A DNA stretch of 64,000 nt from Strobilurus pachycystidiatus. Taxonomy: Eukaryota > Basidiomycota > Agaricomycetes > Agaricales > Physalacriaceae. The notes under the pieces are model-generated. The model did no database searches and was not told the origin of the DNA. It saw nothing but the letters and a program-made list of their open reading frames with translations. The translations under genes and the position numbers were made by a program. Location of the stretch: positions 2,418,001 to 2,482,000 of the forward strand of contig JAHLMK010000001.1 in NCBI GenBank assembly GCA_019915135.1, written 5' to 3'. Positions 12,412 to 24,003 of this stretch are shown here, in pieces. Numbering within the stretch: the stretch's first letter is position 1; each line of letters begins with the position of its first letter.

Positions 12412-13968
12412 TCAATATGTCTGGAAGGGTGGACTTGTCGTCGATAATGCCGACGACAAGGAAGTCTGGTGGAAGACAGGTGGAGGCAAATGGTACATTG
12501 TCTGCGTCGGTTGAAATGGTGGTACCGCATGCTGCTGATTCGTGTAAGAGACATATGGTTGACCAGACCGACAGTTCAAGAGAGTAGCACTGGGCAGCAG
12601 CGACGCAGGTCTTCGATCCAGGTGGTAGGTGACGTGAAGGAGCAGCTTGCCGTCTACCATAATATCTTGGATGATGGTATACTTCGTTTCTTTTGAGATT
12701 TGTCAAACAATGTCGCACAGCAGATGACGGTAAACCACTCACCATGAGGAAGCCACCGACACCGGTTGAGATTCGACTCCGGAAGAATGACGTTGGGAAC
12801 ACCGATGTCGATGTTTGTTATCTGCAGCTGTTGCGATTCCTCCGATGCACCGCCTTCGGAGACAAGCCTCGTCACACACCATCCAGCCTTCGCCCAGACG
12901 CGCCCCAAGCATATCTTGGCAGAATAGCCATGAACCGTAGATGGGCATCGGGTGTCGTTGATGGCTGGTATGGATAATTGGATGTCAAGGCACACAGGCT
13001 GGTTTGGTGGTAGGCTGTCGGTGTCGACGACGAAAGCCGGCATGAAGTCGGCCAATAGCTCGAGCTTCGTGACTCGGTTTGAGTCACTGTGATAGTCGGC
13101 ACGCGCCTTCGCAAACGATGGACCACCGGTCACGCTGTACTGCGGGCGGCCATCATACAATGCGGGAGACGCGGGTGTCTGACGGGAGGTGTGCTGGGGA
13201 TAGCATGGATAGCTATTGGGCTCGTGACTGCTCAGGTGCGGGATAGTGCTGGGCCCGGGCAGAGGGTGTCCATCACGAGGAGGAGGAGATGCAGGGTATA
13301 ACGAGGCTGAGTAGGCCGAATCCGGCGACGAAGAGTATTGCGAGCCGTCGGAGAAGATGGGAGAGTTACAAGACGACGCGTCGGAGTCATCAAGGTCGAA
13401 GGAGATGGCTTCGCTAAGTTCGGCTTTGATTTCGCTATGTCGGCTGTGCGATTTATGGAAGAAGTTGTCTGTTTGAGGCGGCAGCGTCGGTTCATGATCA
13501 CAGTCCATCCAAAGCTCATCTGGCCCAGCAACAAGGTAGAAGTCTGAAAGAATAACGCGTCAGTGCCACGCCGACAATAGTCAAACTGTTTGATGTACAT
13601 GGCGTTCCCTTCCACATATTCCGAAGGACCTGAATGTGGCTTGCGACCTGCTTTTTCGTGCGAATGACGCCGCGATCTTTGAGGAAGTCTACAAGGAAGC
13701 CGTTTCTCCATTTCTGTCGACCAGGCTTGACTGAGTCGGGGTTCTTCAGGTATTCACGGAGGCCTACAGACCAGGCAATCAGACAAGGTGCCCGTATGAA
13801 AGACGCGAACATACCTTGTGCGAATATGACCTCCACTTCGCGCGGCCAGACTTCATTACCACTTCCATCTTTCAAGAGCTTGTGGTGTTTGCGGGCGGGG
13901 GTGAGGGACTTGCTGCCGCCTCTTTCGACGGTCGGATTGAGCATTATCTTGGGTGAGGGACGAGACAT
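12412..13968 (-). CDS. TEA/ATTS-domain transcription factor
   Basis: A sequence-specific nuclear regulator of the Tec1/AbaA/TEAD family. The TEA domain lies near residues 30-110: VWPREVEVIFAQGLREYL, then the recognition-helix block RTKKQVASHIQVLRNMWKG. One intron splits AQ|GLREY, a second splits TP|YFYLVAGPDELWMD, and a third (12690-12742, donor GTGAGT) shifts into the frame that ends at 12412. A low-complexity Ser/Pro middle is followed by a beta-rich segment (LELLADFMPAFVVDTD, later CRWLPHETKYTIIQDI and LLLHVTYHLDRR). By position it could be the counterpart of the TEAD co-activator-binding domain (inference). The protein is about 460 residues. Targets are unknown; fungal relatives control filamentation or conidiation. 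Confidence 0.9.
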
Positions 13969-15099
13969 TGCATCAGACGTGCGGGAGTGTGGATGGTGGG
14001 CGTGGGGAGTAGGGTTGGAAAGCGGAAAGCCGGGCGTTCATGGCGTTATATAAGAGGAATTGGCTTTGATGTATGCACGGGTTACAGTTGGAGTCCGTGA
14101 CGGTCAAGAAGTTACGCGATTGAGTTAAGATCCGATAGTCTGATGGGATAGGCCCAATTGGAAGGTCGAAACCACTCCGCTGGAGATGGTGAATATAGTG
14201 TACCTGGCAGATGGGGATCGGGGTTGGACATTGGACTACACCGTGTATTTGCATCAAGCCATTCCTGACGTGGCCACATAGCAATCGGACCGATAGTCAA
14301 AGTCCGACACAGCGCCCGCTTGGAATACAGAGATAAGCCCTGCCTAGTGACCATACAGTGGCGAGAAACAAAAGACGACGACAGGGCCACAGCATTGACA
14401 CAAAAGAGCCTGAGGCTAAAGCGGAGCAGGTTGTCCAACTGTTGTCTAAAGCAGTACGGGTACGGGGGGAAGGACCTCCGTTTCTCGAAACCTCCGCCAT
14501 CACGTCCACCCTCGTTCACCCTGCGGTCTTTCAGCCTTCTGCATTTGGACTGTATTTTCCCATTGACACCGGCGACTCCAAGAATGACTTACAACACATA
14601 AGGAGTGGTTCGACATATGGTCCGCATACCCGATGCATGCGATGAGAATCATGAGCTTGAGCGGGACGGTGTGACATAAAGGTCCAGAGCGCGCGGGATA
14701 CCCAGAGACAGAAAGGGCAGGAGAATCAGCAGCTGCAATATACTTCCGCGGAATGCAGAGGTCGTGTGTGCAAAGTAGATCTTCAAGCGGGCACGTATAC
14801 CAGTGTGCTGGGTTGTCCGATCTGCCTCCAAAAAGGCAGGAGAGAACAAAAAGATTGGACCCTCGGATTTCGCCTTGGGGGCCTTGACCCGGTAAGCTGG
14901 GTCATAGTCGGATCCTTGGTTTCAAGGAATGTTTTCTATCCGGGGATGCCCATGACTGCTCGCATGGAACGAATCACAAGCCAGTCACAAGCGAACAGAC
15001 GAAGTGGCGTTGAGTCGACGGCGGTCTCGGCGGTCGGGCCGAGATCACGCGGGTGCGGAACTTCAACTGCGTCCGTGCCGCTGGCCAGGCAGAGCGGGT
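13969..15099. other. Divergent intergenic region between the TEA factor and VPS23
   Basis: 1,131 bases between two divergent start codons. The open frames here are short, on both strands, and have no family resemblance or clean splice signals. It probably holds both promoters and the long 5' leader typical of fungal regulator genes. I see no RNA gene. Confidence 0.5.
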
Positions 15100-16879
15100 A
15101 TGGCTGAAACTCTGACACAGAAATGGCTTCGCCAGAATCTACAAACATACGCGCAGGCAGACCGTGTGTTCGCCGACATTGACGCGACGCTGAGCCGCTT
15201 CCCGACCTTGCGCCCGAAGACGGACGCATACAGTATGTCATCTCTGCGCTACATGCTGCTCTGTGTGCTGACATCGGGCGGAGCGTACGACGACGGCCGA
15301 ACCCAGCTGCTTCTGTGCCTCCACAATGTTATTCCCATCTCCTTCCGCGGAGCATCGTACAATATCCCAGTTGCGATCTGGATCCCTCGGGATCATCCTG
15401 CACCACCGCCCATCGTGTATGTCGTTCCAACGAGCGGCATGCTGGTCAAGGCTGGCAAATTTGTCGACGTCAGCGGACGGTGTAATCTCGAGTATATGCA
15501 GCGCTGGGAGCGCAAGAGCGAGGTCCGTGTGCGTGTCTTGTGAGCGGGCTCGCCGTCTGATCACTCCACGGACGCAGGGATGTAGCTTGTCGGGGTTAGT
15601 GGAAGCCATGCAAGAACAGTTCTGTCGTGAGCCACCGGTCTATGCCAAGCCTAAAGAGGCTCCCCGTCCGCCACAGTCTTCCGGAAGCCAGCCAGAATAT
15701 GCATCACGGCCCCCTCCCCCACTCCCCGGAACCTCGGCTTCGCAATCGCCTCAGCCTGTGCAGCCCTCTGACCGTCCTGTTCTCCCGCCGAAGCCGGGGC
15801 AGCCCCCCAGCCGCCAGGCAACGCCATCGTCGCCGCCTCCGCACCACGTCCGTCCCTTCCCTAAGTATCTTTGCTTTGGCTCACAGCTGTCCAGTCCGTG
15901 GCTTTCCAGCAAGCTCGTCCGCCAACTTCTATTCCACCTCCAGAAGTGCCGAGGAGTCCCGTCGGCCCTTCAAATCTTATATATGCACCCAGATCATCGA
16001 CTCAAAGTCAATACCACGTTCAAGATTCACGATCCTTCTCGCAACCCCCGCCTCCTCCGCCTCCTCCTGCGTTCCAGTCTCCTCCGCCATGGAGTGCAAG
16101 TCCTGCTCCTGCGCAGAATGTCCAGCCACCTCCACCGCCCCAGCCGTGGCTGCCGACTACTCCCGCGCTACATGTGGCCACTCCCGCGCCAAATCTACTG
16201 GATGAAGATTCCGTCGTCGAGCCTTTGCAACCTGTGCAATCTGCCCCTGCACCTCCACGACCCCCCAATCCAGAGATTCTTCGTCTACACAGCCAAGTCC
16301 ACGAGAAACTTACATCCGAAATGGCGTCTTTAGCTCAGGTTCTATCTCTTGACGCCGAACGTCTACGCGCTCAACAGGCTGACCTACTCCTCGGCGAGCC
16401 AGCTATCAGGGACGAAATGGCCAGGCTGGAAGCGGTACGCGACGTGTGTCGCAACGTGAGCAGCCGAATGCACAATACTGTCGATCAGGCCGAACATAAC
16501 TTGACGGAGTTACGTCGCAAGGGCGATCCCGAAGTAGATGAACTTGTCTGCTCGACCACAATCGTTCACAATCAGTGCGCTATTACTGATCAACAATATT
16601 CTCAGCTGCGAACTTATGTGAACACAGACTCATTAACCTTGTTGCGGAGGATAACGCCATCGAGGACACGATCTACCACTTGCATCGTGCGCTCAACAGT
16701 GGAAGGGTTGATCTAGAAAGATTCCTACGAGTGCGTGACTCGTTCTATTGTCTTCTGCTCTTGCTGACCACGTCTTTTCCATTCAGACGACACGTATACT
16801 TGCAGAAGAGCAGTTCCTGAAACGTGCACTGATCGAGAAGATAGAGTCTGGTTTGCCGCTTGGATCAGCTTGGACATGA
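15100..16879 (+). CDS. VPS23: ESCRT-I subunit Vps23/TSG101
   Basis: Vps23 recognises ubiquitinated cargo on endosomes and starts its sorting into multivesicular bodies. The start is MAETLTQKWLRQNL. The N-terminal UEV domain (about residues 1-145) includes AYTYDDGRTQLLLCLHNV, joined across the intron after TDAY, and PPIVYVVPTSGMLV. A long proline-rich region with a PPPPPPPP run follows, then a coiled coil around LSLDAERLRAQQADLLLG. The C-terminal steadiness box is built from LINLVAEDNAIEDTIYHLHR, RALNSGRVDLERFLR and TTRILAEEQFLKRALIEKI, in separate exons. The protein is about 490 residues and ends SAWT at 16879. UEV proteins lack the E2 catalytic Cys, as here. Confidence 0.93.
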
Positions 16880-17260
16880 TTTTCAAAATGCAGTCAGAAC
16901 CTCGATTCGGGCCTCTTTGTACCCCCATGTAGCTTCAGCTCCTCGACAAAAAGTTTGCCTTTTTCGTCGACTTCTTTCCCTTCGCCTTTTACGGGCGTTC
17001 GTTTGTCTGAACGGAAGGACAGCCACCGTAGCAACTGTTATTGTTGTTTGGTGCTTGTGGGAATCCCTAGTTTTTCATTTCTGTTATCGTCCTCATCGTG
17101 CGGCATGTGTAGGAGGAGCCACGCTTGTGGACAAGCCCTTTGAACCCGGACAGACAGTAGACATGATAATACACAACAACTACAAAAGATTTGCGGAACT
17201 TAAGATAGGAACAAGACGAGACAAACAAGACAATTACGATACGTAGCATAGATACGATCC
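16880..17260. other. Convergent 3' region between VPS23 and SRC1
   Basis: 381 bases between two stop codons on opposite strands. It is AT- and pyrimidine-rich with no convincing gene, and probably holds both 3' untranslated regions and polyadenylation signals. Confidence 0.5.
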
Positions 17261-19902
17261 CTATTCTTCTACTCCCTCGGTTTCTCCGGAGTTTGCTGTC
17301 AATTGCTTCTGGACCCCCGATCCACCGACCCAGCGCCACACCCTCATTTCGTTGCCACCACTTCCTTCTTCCAGGTTAGCACGAACGTTGGTGTTGCCTT
17401 CCACAACCCGGGCAACCTTCTTCCACAATCTGTCCCGGGTGGCCAAAGATTCATGTGGCAGGAGCAGGTCACGAAGCTGAACAGATGACACGAAGGACTG
17501 CGGCGATGTTATGGGGTCGGTGTGATGGGCCATCTCAGAATCCCGGACGGCTTTCAGCGCGACGGGAACAAGCTCAACGACGCGTTTCTGCTCTTCCTTG
17601 TTTCTAGCATTGCGAGCGCGTAGTGCAGAAAGCGCGATACCCGAAATGACAATACCTGAAATAGCGCATGAGCACGAGACGCAACACAACGTGAGATGAA
17701 TCTTACTCAGGACTGTCAGACGCCACGCCCGCCAGACACCCCGAGACTTAACAATAACCGCGCAGCTCAGTGTAAGTTTAGGGGTCTTGTGAGCAATATA
17801 GCGATTGCCACTGTTGAGGGTCAGCCGAATGCGATTCGGACCGGATTAGACTAGACTCACCTAGAATCTCCCTTGAAGATGATGCCTCCCCATTGATGGA
17901 GTTGCTGGATCGCCTCGTCAAACATGTCATCAAAAGCGGGCAAGAGATGGGGCTGGTGAGAATCGAAGTCAGCATTGAGAACCGGCATCAAAATGACACC
18001 TACAGCAGTCATTCCCTTCATCACACTTCGCAAATCTTCCAGTGACATGCCCCATTTCTTGGCTTCCCCTCCTTCTTGCTCCGTGTACGACGTCGTGTCA
18101 TTGCCGGCACACAACATTTTCCCTCTTTCTACGGCCAAGACGTCTTCAATGGCCTTTCCGAGAGCGCCAATGTGTCGCTTTCTCTTGGGATCTTCAACAC
18201 AACGGGGAGGCAGGGCGACACTACCCAAACCGGGAAGACCATTGGTCAATTCGGAAATGACTTTCCAGGCCAGTTCGTTGGGGGGCGACGAAGTGGATAA
18301 CTTGACATTGGACGGAGATTGCACCGGAGGTAAGAAGAACAGTAGTGGATGAGGACGCAGAATGTATCCAGATTCACAAGCAACAGCATCCCCAGTACAA
18401 GAGGCGGCATGTTCGGGGCATGGGGTGCAGCTGTTTGGATGGAGAGATGGAACAAACATCGGGAGAGGGCAGGGAGTTTCGTCATCTTTGTACAGAGTCG
18501 TCCTGTTCTCGCGATTGCAGAGTTCGACGGCTTGTCTTGACGACCGTAGGTTCTCCAGCACCGCGTTGGTATGGCTTCCAACATCGCAGTACCCAATTGG
18601 TGCAGACTGCGCCTTGAACATCCAGGCTCCAGTCAAAAGACCTCCAGCGGCAATCCAAAGCAAAACGCGAAGAAAGAAGGGAACGGGGGTTTCGTGAGGT
18701 ATTAGCTCTAGTCCCAAGTCGTCATTACTTGCGATGAGTTGCGCAAGATCATGTTCGTCTCCCTCGCCTTCACTGAAATTCTCTGATACAACGGCTTCAT
18801 CCGGCTCTTCATAATCTACATCCTCCTCCTCATGCTTTACTGGCTCGTCGTCATCACGAAGGACCGAAGCCCGATAAGGCGATTCAACCTTGGGTTTGGC
18901 TTGCTCAGTGACGAAGGGCGAGCGAGGAGTCGGTAGCGGTGGAAGGTTGGGTTCGAAACGGGATTGAGGGAGTCTCTCAGCGCCAGAGGAAGGTCGCGTG
19001 GGAGATGATAGAGGAGATGCTTGTGGTGGAGCTGACGCAGATTTGCGCGACTTGCGGGCAGTCGGCCGACGAGACTTCATCTTGACTGGAGAAGGGCGGG
19101 CAGGAGAAGATGATTCAGCACCCGATTGGAAGATGTTGTTATCCTCCCAACCACTGTCTTCCTGTACAATGATTAATTCAGGATAACGCGATGGTCAAAA
19201 GCACGCACTGCAAGGGAAACGCGTCGACTGGACGCGCGTGCTGTCTGTATCAAATAGTGAGCGTTCAGCTCGGCGACCACGGGATTGACGTACAGCTCTC
19301 TTGGTTTTGCCGATCTTCCGGACGGGCAGCTCGTCTTCTTCGGGCTCACTCTCCTCCGCTAGAGTAGGCTGAGTGGCGATGGATTTCGACGGACCGCCGA
19401 GACTGGGTTGGGCTGAAGAGCGACGGCGTTTGGGCTGTACAACATGATGAGGGGGTGTTGCGCCACAGTAAAAAGATACACACAGGATCAGGTCGAGGCT
19501 CCGACTCAGTGTCGGGGTCCTGGGGCGCTCGCGATAGGCGTCGCGAGGTTCTCCTCACCGGGGCGGCCTTGATGCTGTTAGGAGGACGATAACGGGTTAT
19601 GACATCAATCTCACCTTCGGTTCGGCACGAAGAGGCTTCCCTGTTACACCGTCCGTTATTCCATCATCGCTGGCGATGCTCGATTCGTGCTTGAGCCTCT
19701 GGCGCCTCAGCTTGGAGGACTTTGCTTTGATTTCGTCATTGAAAACCTGGACCAACTTGGGTTTGGAGTACGGGGTTGGATACTTGACATCGTGGTAGCC
19801 AAGGACGCCTAGCAATTGCGAAACCGTCAAAGACGAGGGCTCAAAGTCGGGTTCAAGATATTTGCCGAGCGCGATGACTTGCGACGCCGTCAGCTTTGAC
19901 AT
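17261..19902 (-). CDS. SRC1: Inner nuclear membrane protein Src1/Heh1 (Man1-related)
   Basis: The family anchors chromatin to the inner nuclear membrane and helps ESCRT-dependent surveillance of nuclear pores. The start at 19902 (MSKLTASQVIALGKYL) leads into the helix-extension-helix motif, with HDVKYPTPYSKPKLVQVFND at about residues 33-55. An Arg/Ser-rich nucleoplasmic region follows, with DSGWEDNNIFQSGAESSSP typical of fungal members. Transmembrane segment one is VLLWIAAGGLLTGAWMF. The lumenal domain has paired cysteines (CTPCPEHAASCTG). A second hydrophobic segment (GIVISGIALSALRA) precedes a C-terminal basic domain ending VWRWVGGSGVQKQL. There are about seven introns and a protein near 760 residues. 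A 36-nt internal exon (TARASSRRVSLA) lies near 19210. Confidence 0.9.
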
Positions 19903-20083
19903 CGCTGAGAGGCTTTGTTGATGGTGGTGGTCGGAGGTCAACGTGAAAGGCCGATCACATGGCATGACACGTGGAGAAAATGCGTCAACGGTCAATTGAA
20001 CGTATGGAACGACTCAACGTGGCAGGACTAGGTAGAGGCTAGTGTTTTTATTGAGACGGACAATATTTATTAGAAGTAGATAG

Positions 20084-21758
20084 CTAGTAGGATGGACGCG
20101 TCAATCCTTTGGTGCCAAACCATTGCCCTTTGACCATGAAGTTCCAGTAGGCGGCGGGGAAGAGATCCTAAAGATTGCAGCTTAGCGCCATGAAACGGTT
20201 TGTACGAGGCAGTAATTACCTTTTTCAGATGATAAAAGAATCTGAAGAAGGATGAGCGTGAGTATGGGTCAAAGGAAATTATCGAGAAACAAACCTGTTG
20301 CTCTTTGCCTGGTTCAAGAACGCGAACGATTCCTTGGGTTCGAGTCCATACTTGAACTCGGCCAGCATCAGCTCCCCGTATCCCGTGAGCAACTATTCGC
20401 TGTATTAAAATGGCAGACATAGATGAAAAGGTTGGAACGTACAGGGCAACTTGTGTAGCCGTCATACGTAGCTTTGCTCACTGCCCCTGTGGTCATGTAG
20501 GAGACAAGGTTCTCGGTCAGAACAGGAGCTTGAGCAGTAATGGCCGCAGCTGTCTTGGACGTCGGCAACGAAGAGCAGTCTCCAATGGCAAAGATATTTG
20601 CGTATTCGGGCTTCGTGTGCTGGAGGGTGGCCTGGTTTACGGAAACCCAGCCTGCAGCATCAGCTATCGGCGATCCCTTGAGGAAGTCAAGAGGGCCCAT
20701 GGGTGGGGTAACGTGGAGAGTGGTATAATCAACCTTCAGGTCTGATCCATCAGCCTTCTTGAACGTAGCGACATGGTTGTTGGCATCAATGGAAGTCAGG
20801 TTGTGTTGGAAGAAGCCTCCAACACCTCGCTCAACACGAAGGGCATCCAAAGCGTCGGAGTACTTCTTCACACTGAACATGGTGGGCATGCCGGTGTAGA
20901 AGTCAACCTTGATGTTCTCGAGGCGTTCCGTCCTTTTAAATCTATCGCGAGCCATCCACATAATCTTTTGGGGCGCTATCACAGGTCCTTTCAGAGGTCG
21001 ACCCTCTGTTCAAGCTTGAGGACTCACCACCGGCACATTTTATGACACCTGCTGGCTGCGTGAACACAGCTTTTCCGGAGCGAAGGCTCTCGATGTCAGA
21101 CCAGACTTTGTCGCATGCATCATACGAGTAAATGGAGGAGACCCCCGAAGAGGAGTCCGACAAGGCACCAGAGAGACCTGAGATACCGTCCCAATTGATC
21201 TGGAGGCCAGTGGCGACCACGAGGGTTTCGTAGGAAAGATTCCGCCCGGATACAGTAGTGACCGAGTTGTTGGCGGGTTCAAAAGATTTTACTTTGTCAC
21301 CGATATGAGATATGTGATTGCCAATTAAAGAAGACATCGGGCGACGGAATTCCGTTTTGTCTTTCAAGCCAGAGCCGACAAGGGTCCTGAAACCTATCAA
21401 TGCATGGCGAGAGTGCAGATATGATCAATACGTGCCATCCGGGCTAAAGTACGGTCAGACTATAACTAGTAAGTGGAAGGTGACAAACTTGGTAATGATG
21501 ATAGTCGGCGGAATCAACTATGGCGACGTCGCCGCTGTTGAGAGCTTTTCCGTCAGCCTTGAAGCGGTTGTAGATTTGGTTCGCGACCGATAGACCGCCG
21601 CTTCCTGGTGTGTGAAAGGATTAATGACTGAGCGGCGATAGAAGAATGGAGAAGTTACCGCCTCCGACGACAAGCACTTTGTACTTGTCTCCTGATGCGG
21701 ACGTGCTAGCGAGGCGAGCCCACTTCGCAGCGGTTCCTGCACGTTTCGCGGCCAACAT
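20084..21758 (-). CDS. HMT2: Mitochondrial sulfide:quinone oxidoreductase
   Basis: This FAD enzyme oxidises hydrogen sulfide in mitochondria and passes the electrons to ubiquinone. The start at 21758 opens with an Arg/Ala/Ser-rich presequence (MLAAKRAGTAAKWARLAST). The FAD-binding VLVVGGGSGGLSVANQIY follows, then YHHYQPGWTLVGSGL, VVATGLQINWDG and the redox-active-Cys region AGVIKCAGG. The second dinucleotide motif is ANIFAIGDCSSLPTSKTAAA. The C-terminus reads FFYHLKKDLFPAAYWNFMVK and stops at 20084. Nearly ten short introns are used; one pair flanks an 8-nt exon at 21436-21443. It is divergent from the Mso1-like gene over 227 bases. Confidence 0.9.
21436..21443 (-). other. 8-nt microexon of the sulfide:quinone oxidoreductase gene
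   Basis: CCCGGATG lies between a 45-nt intron (donor CAA|GTTTGT, acceptor TTTAG) and a 49-nt intron with a GC donor (GATG|GCACGT, acceptor TTTCAG, 21387-21435). It supplies Pro, Gly and two bases of Trp in QPGWTLVG. Skipping it puts the rest of the protein out of frame. Confidence 0.7.
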
Positions 21759-21985
21759 GATAACTTATGAGAGAGGAGACTGACAACGTCGAAAAATGTC
21801 AACTTTGGACGGTCGATCTATCACCCAAGATCGCGTCATTTCGGAAGTGCGCGCCGAGTCCCGACTGCTGGTGGCTGAATTTGATTTGTTGTCTTGCCTT
21901 TCTTCATCATCCTGGATACACACACCTTGCAGCTGGTCTGCACGTTTCTGCTCTTGTTCTCACTTTCTTTCTCTCGCTAGGTGTC

Positions 21986-23118
21986 ATGAACCGAGACTCT
22001 CGCGCTACTGGCTTGCCGAGCGGGCCAGGACGAGCAAGGTCACGCTCTCGTCATGAACCTGATCGCCACGATCGCGCTCCCTCCTTGCCTCGTCAAGTCC
22101 GCCCCCAGAAGTCCGTGCCGTCTATGCCCAAGGAACGCTTTGATGTATCGTCTACGCGCGGGGATCCACCCCCGGTCCCCTCCAATACTCATCGCTCTCC
22201 TGCTCCTTCTTATCGTTCTTCCGGCGAATCAACTTTCTCTTCACGCTCTACCTTCGACCATGTCAGGTCCAGATCAGGATATACCTCCTCCGTTACTAGC
22301 TACGAAGATGATGAGCACAGAAGAACTGCAAGCTCTCCACCGCTCACCAAAGAACTCTCTTCGAGGCATCGACGAGAACATCAGCAATCACCAGAAAGTG
22401 GGCGTTCGTAATCTTCTTGTTGCATTCATTATCTCATTATGGCATGACAAGCAGGAGATCAAGCCTTGCCATATAACTCGAGTGAGGATGGTCTAGGCTC
22501 GTCCATATGGAACCGTGTTGCCATTGCTGCTGGAGCTTTGAGTATCAACGTTTCCAAGGCTTGGGCAGCGAACATCGTCACCATGTCCGGTGAAGGTAAC
22601 TTGAGGTTTTCCGTCCTCAATATTCATCTTACCGTTGACTAGAAACGCCTCCCGGTCAGGATTCCCGATTGACCCGAGCCATGAAGGCGTACCACTTGGC
22701 AAAGGCACGGGAGCTATCAGATCTACCGTCTTGGCTGTTCGACGAGCATGAACGAATGCCCATGCGAGGAATTTCAGAGGTGCCATCGACCAGGGAAACA
22801 CTTCCGGAGAGTTCAAGAGGCGCCGCAAAGTCCAATGGCCTTCGTGATGTTTATGACTCCGCATCTGTTTCCGCCGCCTCTACTCGACGATCAACGCCAT
22901 CTCTGCGCTACAATCAATCGGATGTGCAACCGTCCAAAGCTACAAATCGCCTGAAGGCGATGCGAGATGCTAAACGAACGGCAGTACAATCTCACACGTC
23001 GAACAATCATCAAGATGATACTGTTCGGCGCAGTGGCGATCTCATCGAACAACCTGCAGCTCGTCGCGTCGGGTTGCCATCAGGACCTGCGACGGTTTCA
23101 CGGCGGGGGAACTACTGA
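21986..23118 (+). CDS. Mso1-like Sec1-binding protein (exocytosis)
   Basis: Yeast Mso1 binds the SM protein Sec1 and membranes to help SNARE assembly at secretion sites. Exon 1 (start MNRDSRATGLPSG at 21986) is an Arg/Ser/Pro-rich disordered region. After an intron with donor GTTCGT comes SSEDGLGSSIWNRVAIAAG, then a second intron (donor GTAACT) and ETPPGQDSRLTRAMKAYHLA followed by LPSWLFD. That short RxLRxY...LPxWL-type motif is what I recall of the fungal Mso1 Sec1-binding region. The family call rests on these two blocks only. The C-terminal 150 residues are Ser/Arg-rich and low-complexity, ending at 23118. The protein is about 340 residues. Confidence 0.6.
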
Positions 23119-24003
23119 TTGTGATCCAGTGTGTTCCATTAATAACATGGTTACTATTTTTGCACGGCGGCAAGTGGGGATCGAGTGGGACGTGGCTGGG
23201 ACATGGTATGAGATGGTATGGGAGCTGGAGGTTGATGGGAACTGGATGTCATTGTCACGACGGTTGATGGTCGTCGTATGGCGTTGGACCTCATTCGACC
23301 CGAAGGAGTGGAATGCCAGTGAGGATGGAAACGAAACATTTGTTGTGTTTTCCATTGGCTCTTTCTGTACTTTCTGTACGACTTTCAGAATCTCATTGAT
23401 TGTTTACGGTAACTGTCTTGAGGTGCTTGAATACAAGACAGATTTCAATATTTGCTGCAGCAGAAGAGACCGTGTTTCGTAGTGCAACTTTTACGTGAAG
23501 AATTTCCCATCGTTGGAGCAACCAATCAAGAACTGACCGGACAAGAAGATTGTCCTTGGAAAGCTCTCTTGGAAATCTCGGCAACCCGAGGTGACCGCAA
23601 GAGGGTAGGTAAGGTGAGGACCAATGGGAGGCACGAAACCCCCTCGCCAATCAAGATGTCACGGAAGTAACGCGGTTGAATGAAGATCTGATGTTGCCAT
23701 GGACTCCATCACCGAATTCAGATGCGGCAATAAATACACAACGTGTGGGACGTTCCTCATCTTCTTCCTTTCCTTCCCTCCCTTTACTTTTCTCTTTTCC
23801 AAGTCGAGTTGACTCGGCTCCATCCTTTCGTTCAGCCTTGAGGTATGTGTTGTTTTCGGCTCACCGTTCTTCAGCTCACACTCGTTCACCAGATCACCCT
23901 CTTCGATAGAGATCCCGTTCATAACCTCCAGGGAGGCTTTTAGTTCACAGTCCACGACATTCACATCACACACCTCAACGGATAACCCTTTCGTTTTTCT
24001 ACA
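23119..24003. other. Intergenic region upstream of the first cupredoxin gene
   Basis: 885 bases with no credible gene. Its last third looks like a strong fungal promoter: an AATAAATAC TATA-like element near 23731, a long CT-rich tract at about 23757-23812, and possible 5'-leader splice signals (AGGTATGT near 23840). The first part should hold the 3' untranslated region of the Mso1-like gene. Confidence 0.5.
23757..23812 (+). promoter_or_regulatory. Pyrimidine-rich promoter tract of the cupredoxin gene
   Basis: A run of C and T with very few purines lies about 190-250 bases before the start codon and 20-30 bases after a TATA-like AATAAATAC. CT-rich tracts near the transcription start are common in highly expressed filamentous fungal genes (established). 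The assignment here is inference. Confidence 0.45.

Noticed and set aside
15326..16333. 335-codon frame in VPS23
   Set aside because: It runs through the introns and switches out of the Vps23 frame. Only its Pro-rich part near 15600-15850 is real coding.
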